A DNA stretch of 63,853 nt from Myxococcota bacterium (lineage in GTDB: Bacteria; Myxococcota_A; Polyangia; JAAYKL01), in contig JASJCT010000036.1 of the NCBI GenBank assembly GCA_030065855.1, positions 1 to 63,853 on the forward strand, given 5' to 3'. Below the pieces are notes generated by a model. The model saw nothing but the letters and a program-made list of their open reading frames with translations. It was not told the origin of the DNA and made no database searches. The position numbers and the translations under genes were made by a program. Numbering within the stretch: the first letter of the stretch is position 1; every line of letters begins with the position of its first letter. This document shows positions 45,573-54,046 of this stretch, piece by piece.

Positions 45573-46805
45573 ATGTACACGTTTGATAAATCCAACGAGA
45601 TGTTCTTACGGGCCACGCGTTTGATTCCCACGGGTGTAGCGGGCAATAAAAATCCTATCTTTTCCATACCGCGCGCGTTCCCTGTTTTTGCAGAGCGCGG
45701 TGAAGGCTGCCGGTACTGGGACGTGGACGGCAACGCATACATCGACTTTCTGTGCGGCTTTGGCCCCATCGTATTGGGGTACAACTACAAAAAAGTCGAC
45801 GATGCCTTTGACGCGCAACGCCGCATGGGGTCGGCCTTTAATCACCCAACAGAGCGGACCGTAGAGCTGGCAGAAAAGCTGGTTGAGCTTATCCCCAGTG
45901 CGGAATGGGCGACGTTTGGCCGCAACGGATCAGACGTCACCACCTATGCCGTGCAGGCCGCGCGCGAGAAGACCCAGCGCCGGAAGGTGATCATTGCCAA
46001 GGGCGCCTATCACGGCTCCCACGCCTGGTGCACCCCGCGCGAAGGCGGGATCATCGAGGAGGACAAGCGCCACGTGCTGACGTTTACTTGGAACGACGCC
46101 ACCGAGCTCGAGGACCTGGTTAGCAAGCACAAGGGGGACGTGGCCTGTGTGATGCTTACCCCCCATCACCATCCGAGTTTTGCCGAGCAGGCCCTGCCTG
46201 CACCAGGTTTCTGGGCAGACGTGCGCCACATCTGCGACGAACATGACATCGTCCTTGTCTGCGACGACATTCGGGACGGCTTCAGGCTGAGCATCAACGG
46301 CTCGGCCGAATACTTTGGCATTCAGCCCGACATGACGTGCTTTTGCAAGGCCATGGCCAATGGCTACACCCTGTCCGCCATTGTGGGCACGGACGAGATC
46401 AAGACAGCTGCCGCCAAGGTGTTTTTCACTGGTACCTATTACTCTGCCGGCGCTGAAATTGCGGCGAGCCTGGCCACCCTTGAAGAGCTAGAAAAACAAG
46501 ACGCCGTGGACCACATGATGAAAATGGGCAACATGCTGTGCATGGGGCTGACCACCCTGGCCGAGAACCATGGATTGCAAATCAAGATGACGGGCCCACC
46601 GACCATTCCCTTTCTCACTTTTGCCAACGAGCGAGACTTCCGACGCAACCAGCTGTTTAGCAAGGAGTGCGCTTGCCGCGGTGTTCTCTTCCATCCTCAC
46701 CACAACTGGTTTATCATGTATGCCCACAAGGAAAAGGACATCCAACAGGCCCTCGACGTAGCTGACGCGGCCTTTGCCGTCGTCAAGCGGGAGTTTGGCT
46801 CATAG
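45573..46805 (+). CDS. Class III aminotransferase, glutamate-1-semialdehyde-mutase-like
   Basis: 410 residues, PLP-dependent. Motifs: YWDVDGNAYIDFLCGFGP, HPTERTVELAEKLVELIP, KGAYHGSHAW, the substrate-side CDDIRDGFRL (usually DEVxTGFR) and the PLP lysine in FCKAMANGYTLSAIVG. FFTGTYYSAGAE is the GSA-type loop. I chose ATG 45573 (MYTFDKSNEMFLRATRLIP), with AAAGGAA ahead, instead of the longer open frame from 45477, which overlaps the preceding gene. It is the last gene of the operon and could aminate a ketose or keto-lipid product of the transketolase; no such product is known. Confidence 0.9.
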   Translation: MYTFDKSNEMFLRATRLIPTGVAGNKNPIFSIPRAFPVFAERGEGCRYWDVDGNAYIDFLCGFGPIVLGYNYKKVDDAFDAQRRMGSAFNHPTERTVELAEKLVELIPSAEWATFGRNGSDVTTYAVQAAREKTQRRKVIIAKGAYHGSHAWCTPREGGIIEEDKRHVLTFTWNDATELEDLVSKHKGDVACVMLTPHHHPSFAEQALPAPGFWADVRHICDEHDIVLVCDDIRDGFRLSINGSAEYFGIQPDMTCFCKAMANGYTLSAIVGTDEIKTAAAKVFFTGTYYSAGAEIAASLATLEELEKQDAVDHMMKMGNMLCMGLTTLAENHGLQIKMTGPPTIPFLTFANERDFRRNQLFSKECACRGVLFHPHHNWFIMYAHKEKDIQQALDVADAAFAVVKREFGS

Positions 46806-46951
46806 ACTGTTTCGGTCCCTTCATGGATCCGCAGAGCACCATGGATTACAAATACGGGCCTCAGTACACGGTAGATGCGGAAGAAGCAAACGGTCCGATA
46901 CAGTTCCGAAAACAGTCGCTGCATCACACTTGTCGTGTTATTGAAACCTGC

Positions 46952-48145
46952 ATGCATGTAGGGACATCAAACCAACCCTCCCCATTGTCTTTTACCAAGG
47001 CCATTTTGCCCCTCATTTTGCTGGCTTGCATGTTTTTTATGAACTTTTTCTGCCGCATCTTATTGTCCCCACTACTACCTGTGGTGGAAACAGCCCTGGC
47101 TCTATCCCATGGTGAGGCAGGGGGACTTTTTTTGTTTCTCTCCTTAGGTTATGTCATTGCGCTTTTTGGTTCGGGTTTTGTTTCATCCAAGCTAACCCAT
47201 AGACAGACCATCCTGATGTCTGCTGTGCTCGTCAGCGCCAGTCTATTTGCAATTTCAGTGTGCCAGACGCCTTGGCACCTTCGTTTGACCATTGCAATTT
47301 TGGGTCTTTCTGCTGGGGTTTACATTCCTTCCAGTATTGCCATGATTACCTCATTAGTACGGTCTGAACATTGGGGCAAGGCGATTGCTGTACACGAACT
47401 CGCACCCAATGCGGCTTTTATCTTGGCACCACTGCTGGTCGGGACGATTTCTACCTTTTTATCCTGGCGAGAGTTGATCGTTTTTACTGGGTTGACCACT
47501 CTGATCGTGGGCTCCGTTTTTGCACTGTGGGGGCAAGGCGGCCGGTTTCGCGGGCAGGCTCCCAATTTGAGCGCGTTTACCTCCTTTCTTCGCGACAAGA
47601 AGTTTTGGCTGGTAGCGCTGCTTTTTTCGCTAGGGGTCAGTGGTACGTTGGGTATCTTCAGTATGCTGCCGCTCTATCTGGTATCGTTCCACGAGCTAAA
47701 CCCTGAGCGGGCCAATGGATTGATCGGACTCTCACGTATAATGAGCCTTGTTACAGCGCTCGCCTCTGGCTGGCTGGCTGATCGTCTAGGACCATCTCGC
47801 ACGATTATGTGGGTTTTGAGTGTGACTGGGATTGCCACAGCGCTGCTGGGGTTGCTTAGCGGAACCGCCCTTTTGGTAATGCTTTTTGTTCAGCCCTTGT
47901 TGGCGGTCTGTTTTTTTTCAGCTGGCTTTGTGGCTATCTCACGGATTAGCTCTGAGGCACAGCGAACCATTGCAGTATCTGTGGTTGTACCAGTTGGTTT
48001 TTTGGTAGGCGGTGGCGCTGTGCCAGCAGCTATCGGTCAGATGGGACAGCATGGCCTGTTCGACACAGCAATCACTCTAGCAGGCGTGCTTATTGGGTTT
48101 GGGGCAGTCATTGCTTACTTCGTCGATTTGCCAGCCCGGTCGTAA
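46952..48145 (+). CDS. MFS transporter
   Basis: 397 residues with about 12 hydrophobic helices, major-facilitator type. Early helices include AILPLILLACMFFMNFFC and GLFLFLSLGYVIALFGSGF, followed by the loop 2-3 motif SSKLTHRQTIL; the second half has GWLADRLGPSRTIM, the repeat of the same loop. The frame is open from 46823, but the ATG at 46952 leaves the short N-terminal tail usual before helix 1; neither start has a clear ribosome site. It lies 146 bases after the aminotransferase and may export a product or import a substrate of that operon, or be independent. Confidence 0.85.
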   Translation: MHVGTSNQPSPLSFTKAILPLILLACMFFMNFFCRILLSPLLPVVETALALSHGEAGGLFLFLSLGYVIALFGSGFVSSKLTHRQTILMSAVLVSASLFAISVCQTPWHLRLTIAILGLSAGVYIPSSIAMITSLVRSEHWGKAIAVHELAPNAAFILAPLLVGTISTFLSWRELIVFTGLTTLIVGSVFALWGQGGRFRGQAPNLSAFTSFLRDKKFWLVALLFSLGVSGTLGIFSMLPLYLVSFHELNPERANGLIGLSRIMSLVTALASGWLADRLGPSRTIMWVLSVTGIATALLGLLSGTALLVMLFVQPLLAVCFFSAGFVAISRISSEAQRTIAVSVVVPVGFLVGGGAVPAAIGQMGQHGLFDTAITLAGVLIGFGAVIAYFVDLPARS

Positions 48146-48235
48146 AAACAGTAGAGCATCAATCAGTCTCCCTGATGAAGTGCCTGATCCATAACGCCCT
48201 ATCCGGCCCCTATCTCGGTGGACGAGGATAGGGAT

Positions 48236-48366
48236 TACCGATAGTCAGCTGGGCCGGTCCTAGCACATGATGATAATTTAGGGTCGACGTTATCCTCGTC
48301 CTCTTTTCCGAATTGGAAGGTCACCGTCAGTACGATGAGGTAGGCCAAGCCGGTGTACGCGCCCTC
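48236..48366 (-). pseudogene. Decayed 3' end of a fadL-like gene
   Basis: Minus-strand reading gives EGAYTGLAYLIVLTVTFQFG, then KEDEDNVDPKLSS and a final TGPADYR-stop. The intact fadL-like gene at 52704-54005 ends EGAYTGLVHLIGLTVAFQFG, EDEDDVDPELSS, TSPTDYR. The two DNA copies match at most positions over about 130 bases, including the GATAGGGATTACCGATAGTC end. The rest of the gene is absent; a minisatellite and a transposase-like gene follow. This is a leftover of a duplication or recombination event. Confidence 0.85.
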
Positions 48367-48462
48367 CCAGGGGGCAGCTCCCAGGGGGCAGCTCCCCCCA
48401 GGAGGCAGCCCAGAAGGCAGCCCCAGGAGGCAGCGCCCCAGGAGGCAGCCCCAGGAGGCAGC
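48366..48462. repeat. Minisatellite of CAGGAGGCAGC-like units
   Basis: About seven imperfect tandem units with core CCCAGGAGGCAGC, some reading CCCAGGGGGCAGCT. It begins exactly where homology to the fadL-like gene ends and stops about 80 bases before the transposase-like gene. Unit length varies from 11 to 16, so it is not a clean coding repeat. Confidence 0.8.
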
Positions 48463-48541
48463 TCAAAGACCCTGAACATTTTCTTTCAAATTGTACGCTT
48501 TTTTTGGAAACGATCTGCCTCGAGTGGCCGAGAAGGAGAGT

Positions 48542-49558
48542 ATGGGAAGACGAATCCGTACTTTCGAGCCTCATAAAGTCTACGCCGTGGTCATCCGGAC
48601 TGTGGACCAACAATTCCTCTTCAAACCTGACCACGACCCAAATCACCCACTCCTCACCAATGGCTGCACCGTCGAGGCTTTCAACAGGTTCCATCAGAAA
48701 ATCCCAGACCCCAGTATCATCGACGTCATTGGCGTAGCGGCTGCAAGGGCCAAGGAATTAGCACCCATTAACATTCATTGGGTCGAATCGAACATTAACC
48801 ATCTCCAGGTCGGTTTCTCTGTAACTCCTGAACAACTCCCCAATATTGCCCCCTTCTTTCGCAATTTCTTCAGCTACATCGCGGTCAAGCTCAACAAGAA
48901 ATGGAAGAGAAATGGGCATGCCTTTGGCGCTTCCTACAGGGCTACCGTCTGCATTGACGATGTTTCAGTGGAACAGCAGTTGGTCTATGCCATAACAAAT
49001 CCTGTCAAAGATCTTCTGGTGGATAAAGTCAGTGAATCTCCTTTCTTTACGACATTTCATCATCTCGCTCGGGGGGAAAAGCTTTGCTTTTTCCGCATTG
49101 ATTGGGATGGATTTCACCTTGCCGGGAGTCATCGTAAGAAGAGTCATTGTCCTCAGGACTATGTTCAGTGGTACGACCTTGAAATAACCCCGATTCCGGA
49201 CCAAACGAATTGGCCAGCTCACAAGCGTCAGGCGTGGATACGGGCACAGGTAAGGGCTGTTGAGGAGCAGGTTCAGGAGATACTCAGGAAAAAGGGTCGC
49301 CGAGCGATGGGCGCAGCAGCGCAGTATGAAACCGATCCCCGGGCGCGCCCGGTGTATCCCAAGGCAACAGGTGGGCAGCCGTTGTGTCATTGTTCGGATC
49401 TAGAGCAACGCAAAGCATTCGAGCGTCACTGGCGAGAGATTCTGTCAGAATACCGGAAGGCATCCATCGACTACCGGATGGGCATGTGGGACCGCGCATT
49501 TCCAGAAGGTACATATAGGCCACCCCTGATCAAACCATATCTCGACGCCTACTTCTGA
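48542..49558 (+). CDS. Y1/RAYT-like transposase relative, possibly inactive
   Basis: 338 residues from the ATG at 48542 (AAGGAGAG upstream). The layout matches REP-associated or IS200-like Y1 transposases: an N-terminal MGRRIRTFEPHKVYAVVIRT strand, IHWVESNINHLQVGFSV, FRNFFSYIAVKLNKKWKR, and the helix VYAITNPVKDLLVDK that holds the nucleophilic Tyr. In active members the HUH motif reads HFH or similar after SN; here it is SNINHLQ, so the first metal-binding His is missing. The C-terminal third is not usual for short RAYTs. It may be a domesticated or dead member. It opens an AT-rich accessory segment. Confidence 0.75.
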   Translation: MGRRIRTFEPHKVYAVVIRTVDQQFLFKPDHDPNHPLLTNGCTVEAFNRFHQKIPDPSIIDVIGVAAARAKELAPINIHWVESNINHLQVGFSVTPEQLPNIAPFFRNFFSYIAVKLNKKWKRNGHAFGASYRATVCIDDVSVEQQLVYAITNPVKDLLVDKVSESPFFTTFHHLARGEKLCFFRIDWDGFHLAGSHRKKSHCPQDYVQWYDLEITPIPDQTNWPAHKRQAWIRAQVRAVEEQVQEILRKKGRRAMGAAAQYETDPRARPVYPKATGGQPLCHCSDLEQRKAFERHWREILSEYRKASIDYRMGMWDRAFPEGTYRPPLIKPYLDAYF

Positions 49559-49760
49559 CCGACTGTTAATGTATCAAATATAGCATTCCTCTTCAGGCAA
49601 ATGGCCCCAGCGCACAGCTGCGTCAAATAGCAATAAAACTGAGCAAATGACGTGAGCTCAACCCCAGAATTATCCTATATGATGCAATTCGAAGCGCCTG
49701 CCCGGTAAAAGATCACAAACGCAGTCAATTTGACCTCTTCTCTCTACTGACAAATATTCA

Positions 49761-49833
49761 GGGTCTGTGAGCCCCTAACAAGGGCCCCTAACAAGGGTCT
49801 GTGAGCCCCTAACAAGGGGCCCCTAACAAGGGG
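49761..49833. repeat. Tandem CCCCTAACAAGGG repeat
   Basis: CCCCTAACAAGGG occurs four times. Two of them follow GTCTGTGAG, so the larger unit GGGTCTGTGAGCCCCTAACA plus a short CCCCTAACAA unit is duplicated in tandem. Spacing is too short and regular for a CRISPR array. Confidence 0.75.
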
Positions 49834-49963
49834 ATGCGATGGCACATCGAACGAGATTATCAAAATATGAAACAACAACTCGGCTTCGACAGATACGAAG
49901 GCCATTCATGGGGCGGGCTTCACCGACACCTAGCGATGGTCGCTCTCATGCATGCTTTCTTAG

Positions 49964-49984
49964 CCCTCCACCTGGAGGGTTTTT
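49964..49984 (+). terminator. Intrinsic terminator
   Basis: CCCTCCA and TGGAGGG form a perfect 7-base stem with a two-base loop, followed by TTTTT. A longer loop form is equally possible. It lies about 400 bases after the transposase-like gene and may insulate the sialidase. Confidence 0.65.
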
Positions 49985-50237
49985 CCCCCTCACCATAAGT
50001 CGGCTACCTGGACGTGGAATGACTTCCGAAGAGCTGTCGCCCAGATCCTAATTCGGTGGGTTGGTCACTGTCCCACCTGCCAAAGAACCTTTGAACGATT
50101 TCCAGGAAGGAGGTTAATCAAGTAGTGCTAGGCAACTACTAGGTATTTTAATTTAAATATTTTTATTGACTTTATTAACATTGTTGACTACTTTAACATG
50201 TTTATTGGTAGTATTTAACCTCAAGGAGGAATATTTC

Positions 50238-52670
50238 ATGATCATCAAATTTATTAGAACATTAGTCGCAGCCTCGCTAGCTTGCAGTATTAATACTTCT
50301 ATATATGCGAAGGTGCCGCCAGGTTACGTACAACAGTTTTATGAGAATGGCTTTGATGGGAATGGAGTATGCTCAGAATGTGACATGAGGGAGTTTGAAG
50401 CATATACAAAATGCGATCCTGTCACCGACAGTTACACAATTAGTTTCTGGTTTACACCGCAGCTATCGGAGGATTGGAAACATGTCCTTTCCAAAGGGAA
50501 TCTTTATAGCTATATTCCAGGATGGTCGTTTTGGCTAACCGAACAAGGTGTTTTGTATTTTCGAGTCGGAACTACAGATGGACAGAAGGCGTCGGTAGGG
50601 GCTCAACTTCCTGAAATGAACATCCCTTACCATATTGTTGCGGTCATTGACCAGGACAAACAAGCTTTGGATCTATTTATTAACGGCAATAATATCAATA
50701 CATTTTCAGGCGGAGCAGGTGCATCGTTAAGCACACTAGTAGACTCATTCGGTGAAATTTCGTCTAACGATGTACTCAACGTTGGTGGGGATTATAATAC
50801 CACGTTGAGCCATGTTCGATTTTATGATAGAGCATTAGAACTTTGCGAAGTATTAGAATTTCACGTTGACGCTCATTGCTATCAGATACACGCAGACAGG
50901 AAATATAGCGGTCATTACACCTACGACTGGTCTGAATTTTCCGAGACCACTGTTGATACAATTCAAGCGCTAGAAACGGGTTCAATTCTTGCGAGTTTTA
51001 GGACCAATAAATCCGGATACCATACGATATTTGCGGGGTCTGATGCTTCCACGATAACGTACAATATACGTTTGACATTAGAAAATGGAATTCTTCATTA
51101 TAGAAAAAACAATGAGATTGACATTAGTTGCGCAGGATCATCTCTCAATGATGGAAAATATCACAAAGTAGCTGTAGTCACTCACGAAGACCATACTAAA
51201 ATTTATGTAGATGGCGCTGAAGTGGGTTCATCAACACAATCCATCTATCTGGACGATGTGAAGACCTCGAACGGCATGGACACAGCTACTGTTGGATGCC
51301 GCAAACAGAGCGATGGGATAAAGGACTATTTTTACGGTTTTATTGGCCATGTAAGAATTATTGACAAGCCACTTTCTGAAAAGCAATTAGAATATTATTT
51401 TAATCGTTTTGATCCAAATTCGGAGGACGATGAGCCAATGGACTTTGTTGTTGATGAAACTGTGTTTCATAGACTAGCGGAAGACAATAGTTTTGAGTGT
51501 TATCGCATTCCAGCAGTCGTTGCAGATAGTGACGGAACTCTTTACGCTTTTGCCGAGAAAAGAATTCGGACATACAAAAATGGAGTTAGAGGACACTGCG
51601 AAGATGTGGGTTTTATTGATCTAGTGATGAAGATTAAACGTGCTGGAGAAACTTGGTCCCAAGAGTTTCCAGTTGTAATTAACGAGCCAGAAAACTATGA
51701 AAACATCAACTGCGACGTTGACGATGATATGTGTATTGAAAATGATCCTGGAAGCTATTCACAGGAAAATCCCAATGGATATAAACACTGGCACAATCCA
51801 TCACCTGTGTATGATAGTGATAAGAATATGATAGCGCTTGTTTTTATGTACGATCGTTGTATGGCTTACTACAAAATTATAAATTTACCTGACTGGAATG
51901 ACCCTGAGTGGGATAATAATTGGAACCCTGCGCTTTCCCCGGAAAATCCAATTGAAGTAGCGTCCTCTGTGGGTGCAACCACTCCAGGGCATGGGATTCG
52001 GCTAGCAAACGGAAAATTGCTCGTGGCTGCTAGAACACAAGGAAATTCTTCTCCGCTATCGCTATTGGGATCCTGGGCCTTAAATTCTATTACCTGGGAG
52101 TCAAGCCCCGTCATTCAATATGTTGATAATAGTAACGAAATCCAAAATTTTCCTGGTGACGAAACCCAAGCTGTACAGCTAGACAATGGCGAAATAGTAA
52201 TGACAATAAGGTCTAAGTTTGAAAATTCCTATTTTTTTGAGAGACCTTGGGTAAAAAGTGATAACGATGGTAGCAGCTGGCATAATTGGCAAGAAAGTCA
52301 AACTTTGAATGGTGTATTTACTCCTCGGGTGCAATCAAGCATAATAAAAGCGACCTGTGGAGATGAAGAAATACTTTTATTTTCTAGCCCTACTCCTGTT
52401 AACCGATTCAATGGAACTATTTGGTATAAAAATGTCAACAGCTCTGATTTGAGCCACGGTTGGAGTAATGGACTACTTTTAGAGCAAGGACATTTCTCGT
52501 ATTCTGATATGGTAGACTTGGGCAAGGGCGAAATCGGAATTCTGCACGAACATGACACTAACCCCTCTCGTCTGAAGGACCATCCCGAGGCTGGTGGAAT
52601 TCATTTTGCAAAAATCTATTATACTCCTGACGGACTGAGTGTAGATGAAATTAGTGTTATATGTGATTAA
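50238..52670 (+). CDS. Secreted GH33-type exo-sialidase with two LamG-like domains
   Basis: 810 residues from the ATG at 50238 (AGGAGG upstream; a longer frame from 50166 lacks one). Signal peptide at 1-24 (MIIKFIRTLVAASLACSINT). Two concanavalin/LamG-like domains (SYTISFWFTPQLSEDWKHV; then KYHKVAVVTHEDHTKIYVDG) precede the sialidase domain from about 415. Sialidase marks: the Arg motif YRIPAVVADSDGT, one Asp box (SDNDGSSWHNW), a second Arg (GEIVMTIRS), and the nucleophile/base end region HFSYSDMVDLGKGEIGILHE. By family knowledge it releases terminal sialic acids. The gene is visibly more AT-rich than its neighbours and lies in an accessory segment, so recent transfer is likely. No sialic-acid uptake genes are near. 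Confidence 0.88.
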   Translation: MIIKFIRTLVAASLACSINTSIYAKVPPGYVQQFYENGFDGNGVCSECDMREFEAYTKCDPVTDSYTISFWFTPQLSEDWKHVLSKGNLYSYIPGWSFWLTEQGVLYFRVGTTDGQKASVGAQLPEMNIPYHIVAVIDQDKQALDLFINGNNINTFSGGAGASLSTLVDSFGEISSNDVLNVGGDYNTTLSHVRFYDRALELCEVLEFHVDAHCYQIHADRKYSGHYTYDWSEFSETTVDTIQALETGSILASFRTNKSGYHTIFAGSDASTITYNIRLTLENGILHYRKNNEIDISCAGSSLNDGKYHKVAVVTHEDHTKIYVDGAEVGSSTQSIYLDDVKTSNGMDTATVGCRKQSDGIKDYFYGFIGHVRIIDKPLSEKQLEYYFNRFDPNSEDDEPMDFVVDETVFHRLAEDNSFECYRIPAVVADSDGTLYAFAEKRIRTYKNGVRGHCEDVGFIDLVMKIKRAGETWSQEFPVVINEPENYENINCDVDDDMCIENDPGSYSQENPNGYKHWHNPSPVYDSDKNMIALVFMYDRCMAYYKIINLPDWNDPEWDNNWNPALSPENPIEVASSVGATTPGHGIRLANGKLLVAARTQGNSSPLSLLGSWALNSITWESSPVIQYVDNSNEIQNFPGDETQAVQLDNGEIVMTIRSKFENSYFFERPWVKSDNDGSSWHNWQESQTLNGVFTPRVQSSIIKATCGDEEILLFSSPTPVNRFNGTIWYKNVNSSDLSHGWSNGLLLEQGHFSYSDMVDLGKGEIGILHEHDTNPSRLKDHPEAGGIHFAKIYYTPDGLSVDEISVICD

Positions 52671-52703
52671 TTCATTCATTTAGCACAAGCCTGAAGATAG
52701 GGA

Positions 52704-54005
52704 TTATCGATAGTCAGTTGGGCTGGTCCAAGCTACTGATGATAGTTCAGGGTCGACGTCATCCTCGTCCTCTGTTCCGAATTGGAAGGCCACGGTCAGT
52801 CCGATAAGGTGGACCAGGCCGGTGTAAGCTCCTTCTGGTCCTTCCTGTCCAGTTTTCGCTTTAGAGCTCACGAACCAAGAGAGCATATACCCCAGATCTG
52901 CTTTGAACCAATCGTATCGATACCCGGCACCGATGGAGAAATCGAACCGATTGGCATCGGGCTGGTCAGGCGCCAAGGTCTCCTTGGGAGAGGGATTGTT
53001 ATCGTAAACAATACCACCCATAATATTCAATCCATTGATTGGCAGGGCATAGTCAGCGCTCAAGCGAAACGTGACAATGTCTTTCCAATTTTTCTCAGAT
53101 ATTTCTTCAAGGCCGTCTTCAAAGGTCACCTTTAGCTCTTCATAGACAGACCAGAGGGTGTAGTTGACGTCAAATCCAAGGATTAGGTTTTCTGTCGGTA
53201 CATACATAACACCCAAGGTAAAGATGTCGGGAATGGTAACACTAGTTTCAACACCTTGGTCGTACAATTCCTGGCCGAGCTCTTCTGATGCCAAGGTGAA
53301 ATCTGCCTTGCCTGAGGCCGATAGCGCAATTCGACTCCGGTACGCAAAGGCCGCGTGCAGCACATTCGGTAGGATGCGAAATAAAATACCCGCATTCCCG
53401 CCGTATCCCCAGGTAGCACCGCCGAAGCGCACGGTGCCCCCAACCGCTGCGGGCAACCCGTTGGTGAGATCTATAGAGGCGCGAAGCACGCTAAACCCAC
53501 CGCCAATGCTTAACCTGTCCTGCCAAACCTTAAACGAAACGCTTGGGTTCGTCAGGACGGTCAGCATCTCGGATTTGATGCAGAACTCCCGACCCACCCA
53601 ATCCTCGGGCCAGGAAATGCCTGTTCCCCATGGGCTGCTCACGCCAATCCCCGCGTGCAACCAGTCGAGAATTTCAAAGGTGCCGAAAATTGTGGGTAAG
53701 ACAAACGCAGCAGGCTCAGTTTTTACCGTGGGTCCCTCGCCTTCAGGATCAAATTCGTAGCCGCCCGTGGCCAGTATACCGCCTATTTGGAAGCGATATC
53801 CAGGCATGAAGGAGATGGCTGCCGGATTGAACCAGACCGCAGCGGGTTCATCGATGTAAGCAGAAACAGCAGAGCCCTTGGCCACGGATGCTGCGCTCGC
53901 TTCGTAGATCAGAAACCCTGCAGCCTGGGACCTATTGGCCAGAGTTGAACAAGTCACGACGAGCAGCGCTGCCAACCTCAAGATCCGCGTCGTATTTAAA
54001 AGCAT
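52704..54005 (-). CDS. FadL/OmpP1-family outer-membrane transporter
   Basis: 433 residues from the ATG at 54005 (AAAGGAG 6 bases upstream; a GTG two codons earlier is also in frame). Signal peptide about 1-28 (LAALLVVTCSTLANRSQAAG). The FadL plug pattern follows (AASVAKGSAVSAYIDEPAAV, WFNPAAISFMPGYRFQIGG), then barrel strands and a C-terminal strand LTVAFQFG ahead of an acidic tail. FadL proteins take hydrophobic substrates such as long-chain fatty acids across the outer membrane. It lies 41 bases after the exported-protein gene and is probably in an operon with it. A decayed copy of its 3' end lies at 48236-48366. Confidence 0.9.
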   Translation of the reverse strand: MLLNTTRILRLAALLVVTCSTLANRSQAAGFLIYEASAASVAKGSAVSAYIDEPAAVWFNPAAISFMPGYRFQIGGILATGGYEFDPEGEGPTVKTEPAAFVLPTIFGTFEILDWLHAGIGVSSPWGTGISWPEDWVGREFCIKSEMLTVLTNPSVSFKVWQDRLSIGGGFSVLRASIDLTNGLPAAVGGTVRFGGATWGYGGNAGILFRILPNVLHAAFAYRSRIALSASGKADFTLASEELGQELYDQGVETSVTIPDIFTLGVMYVPTENLILGFDVNYTLWSVYEELKVTFEDGLEEISEKNWKDIVTFRLSADYALPINGLNIMGGIVYDNNPSPKETLAPDQPDANRFDFSIGAGYRYDWFKADLGYMLSWFVSSKAKTGQEGPEGAYTGLVHLIGLTVAFQFGTEDEDDVDPELSSVAWTSPTDYR

Positions 54006-54046
54006 TGGCACTCCTTTCTTTGAAGCGTTGGGCCTTTGGTTCGCAA

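Larger units (their letters stand above)
49559..50237. other. Intergenic region with repeats and terminator
   Basis: No supportable gene in 679 bases. It holds a small tandem repeat (49761-49833), an intrinsic terminator (49964-49984), and from 50120 a very AT-rich leader to the sialidase with TTGACT (50184-50189) and TAGTAT (50209-50214) at 19 bases, a weak promoter candidate. Confidence 0.5.

Noticed and set aside
48366..48462. CRISPR array
   Set aside because: Units are 11-16 bases, directly abutting and imperfect, with no spacers and no cas genes.
49761..49833. CRISPR array or phage attachment site
   Set aside because: Short nested tandem repeats without spacers; no integrase attached to them.
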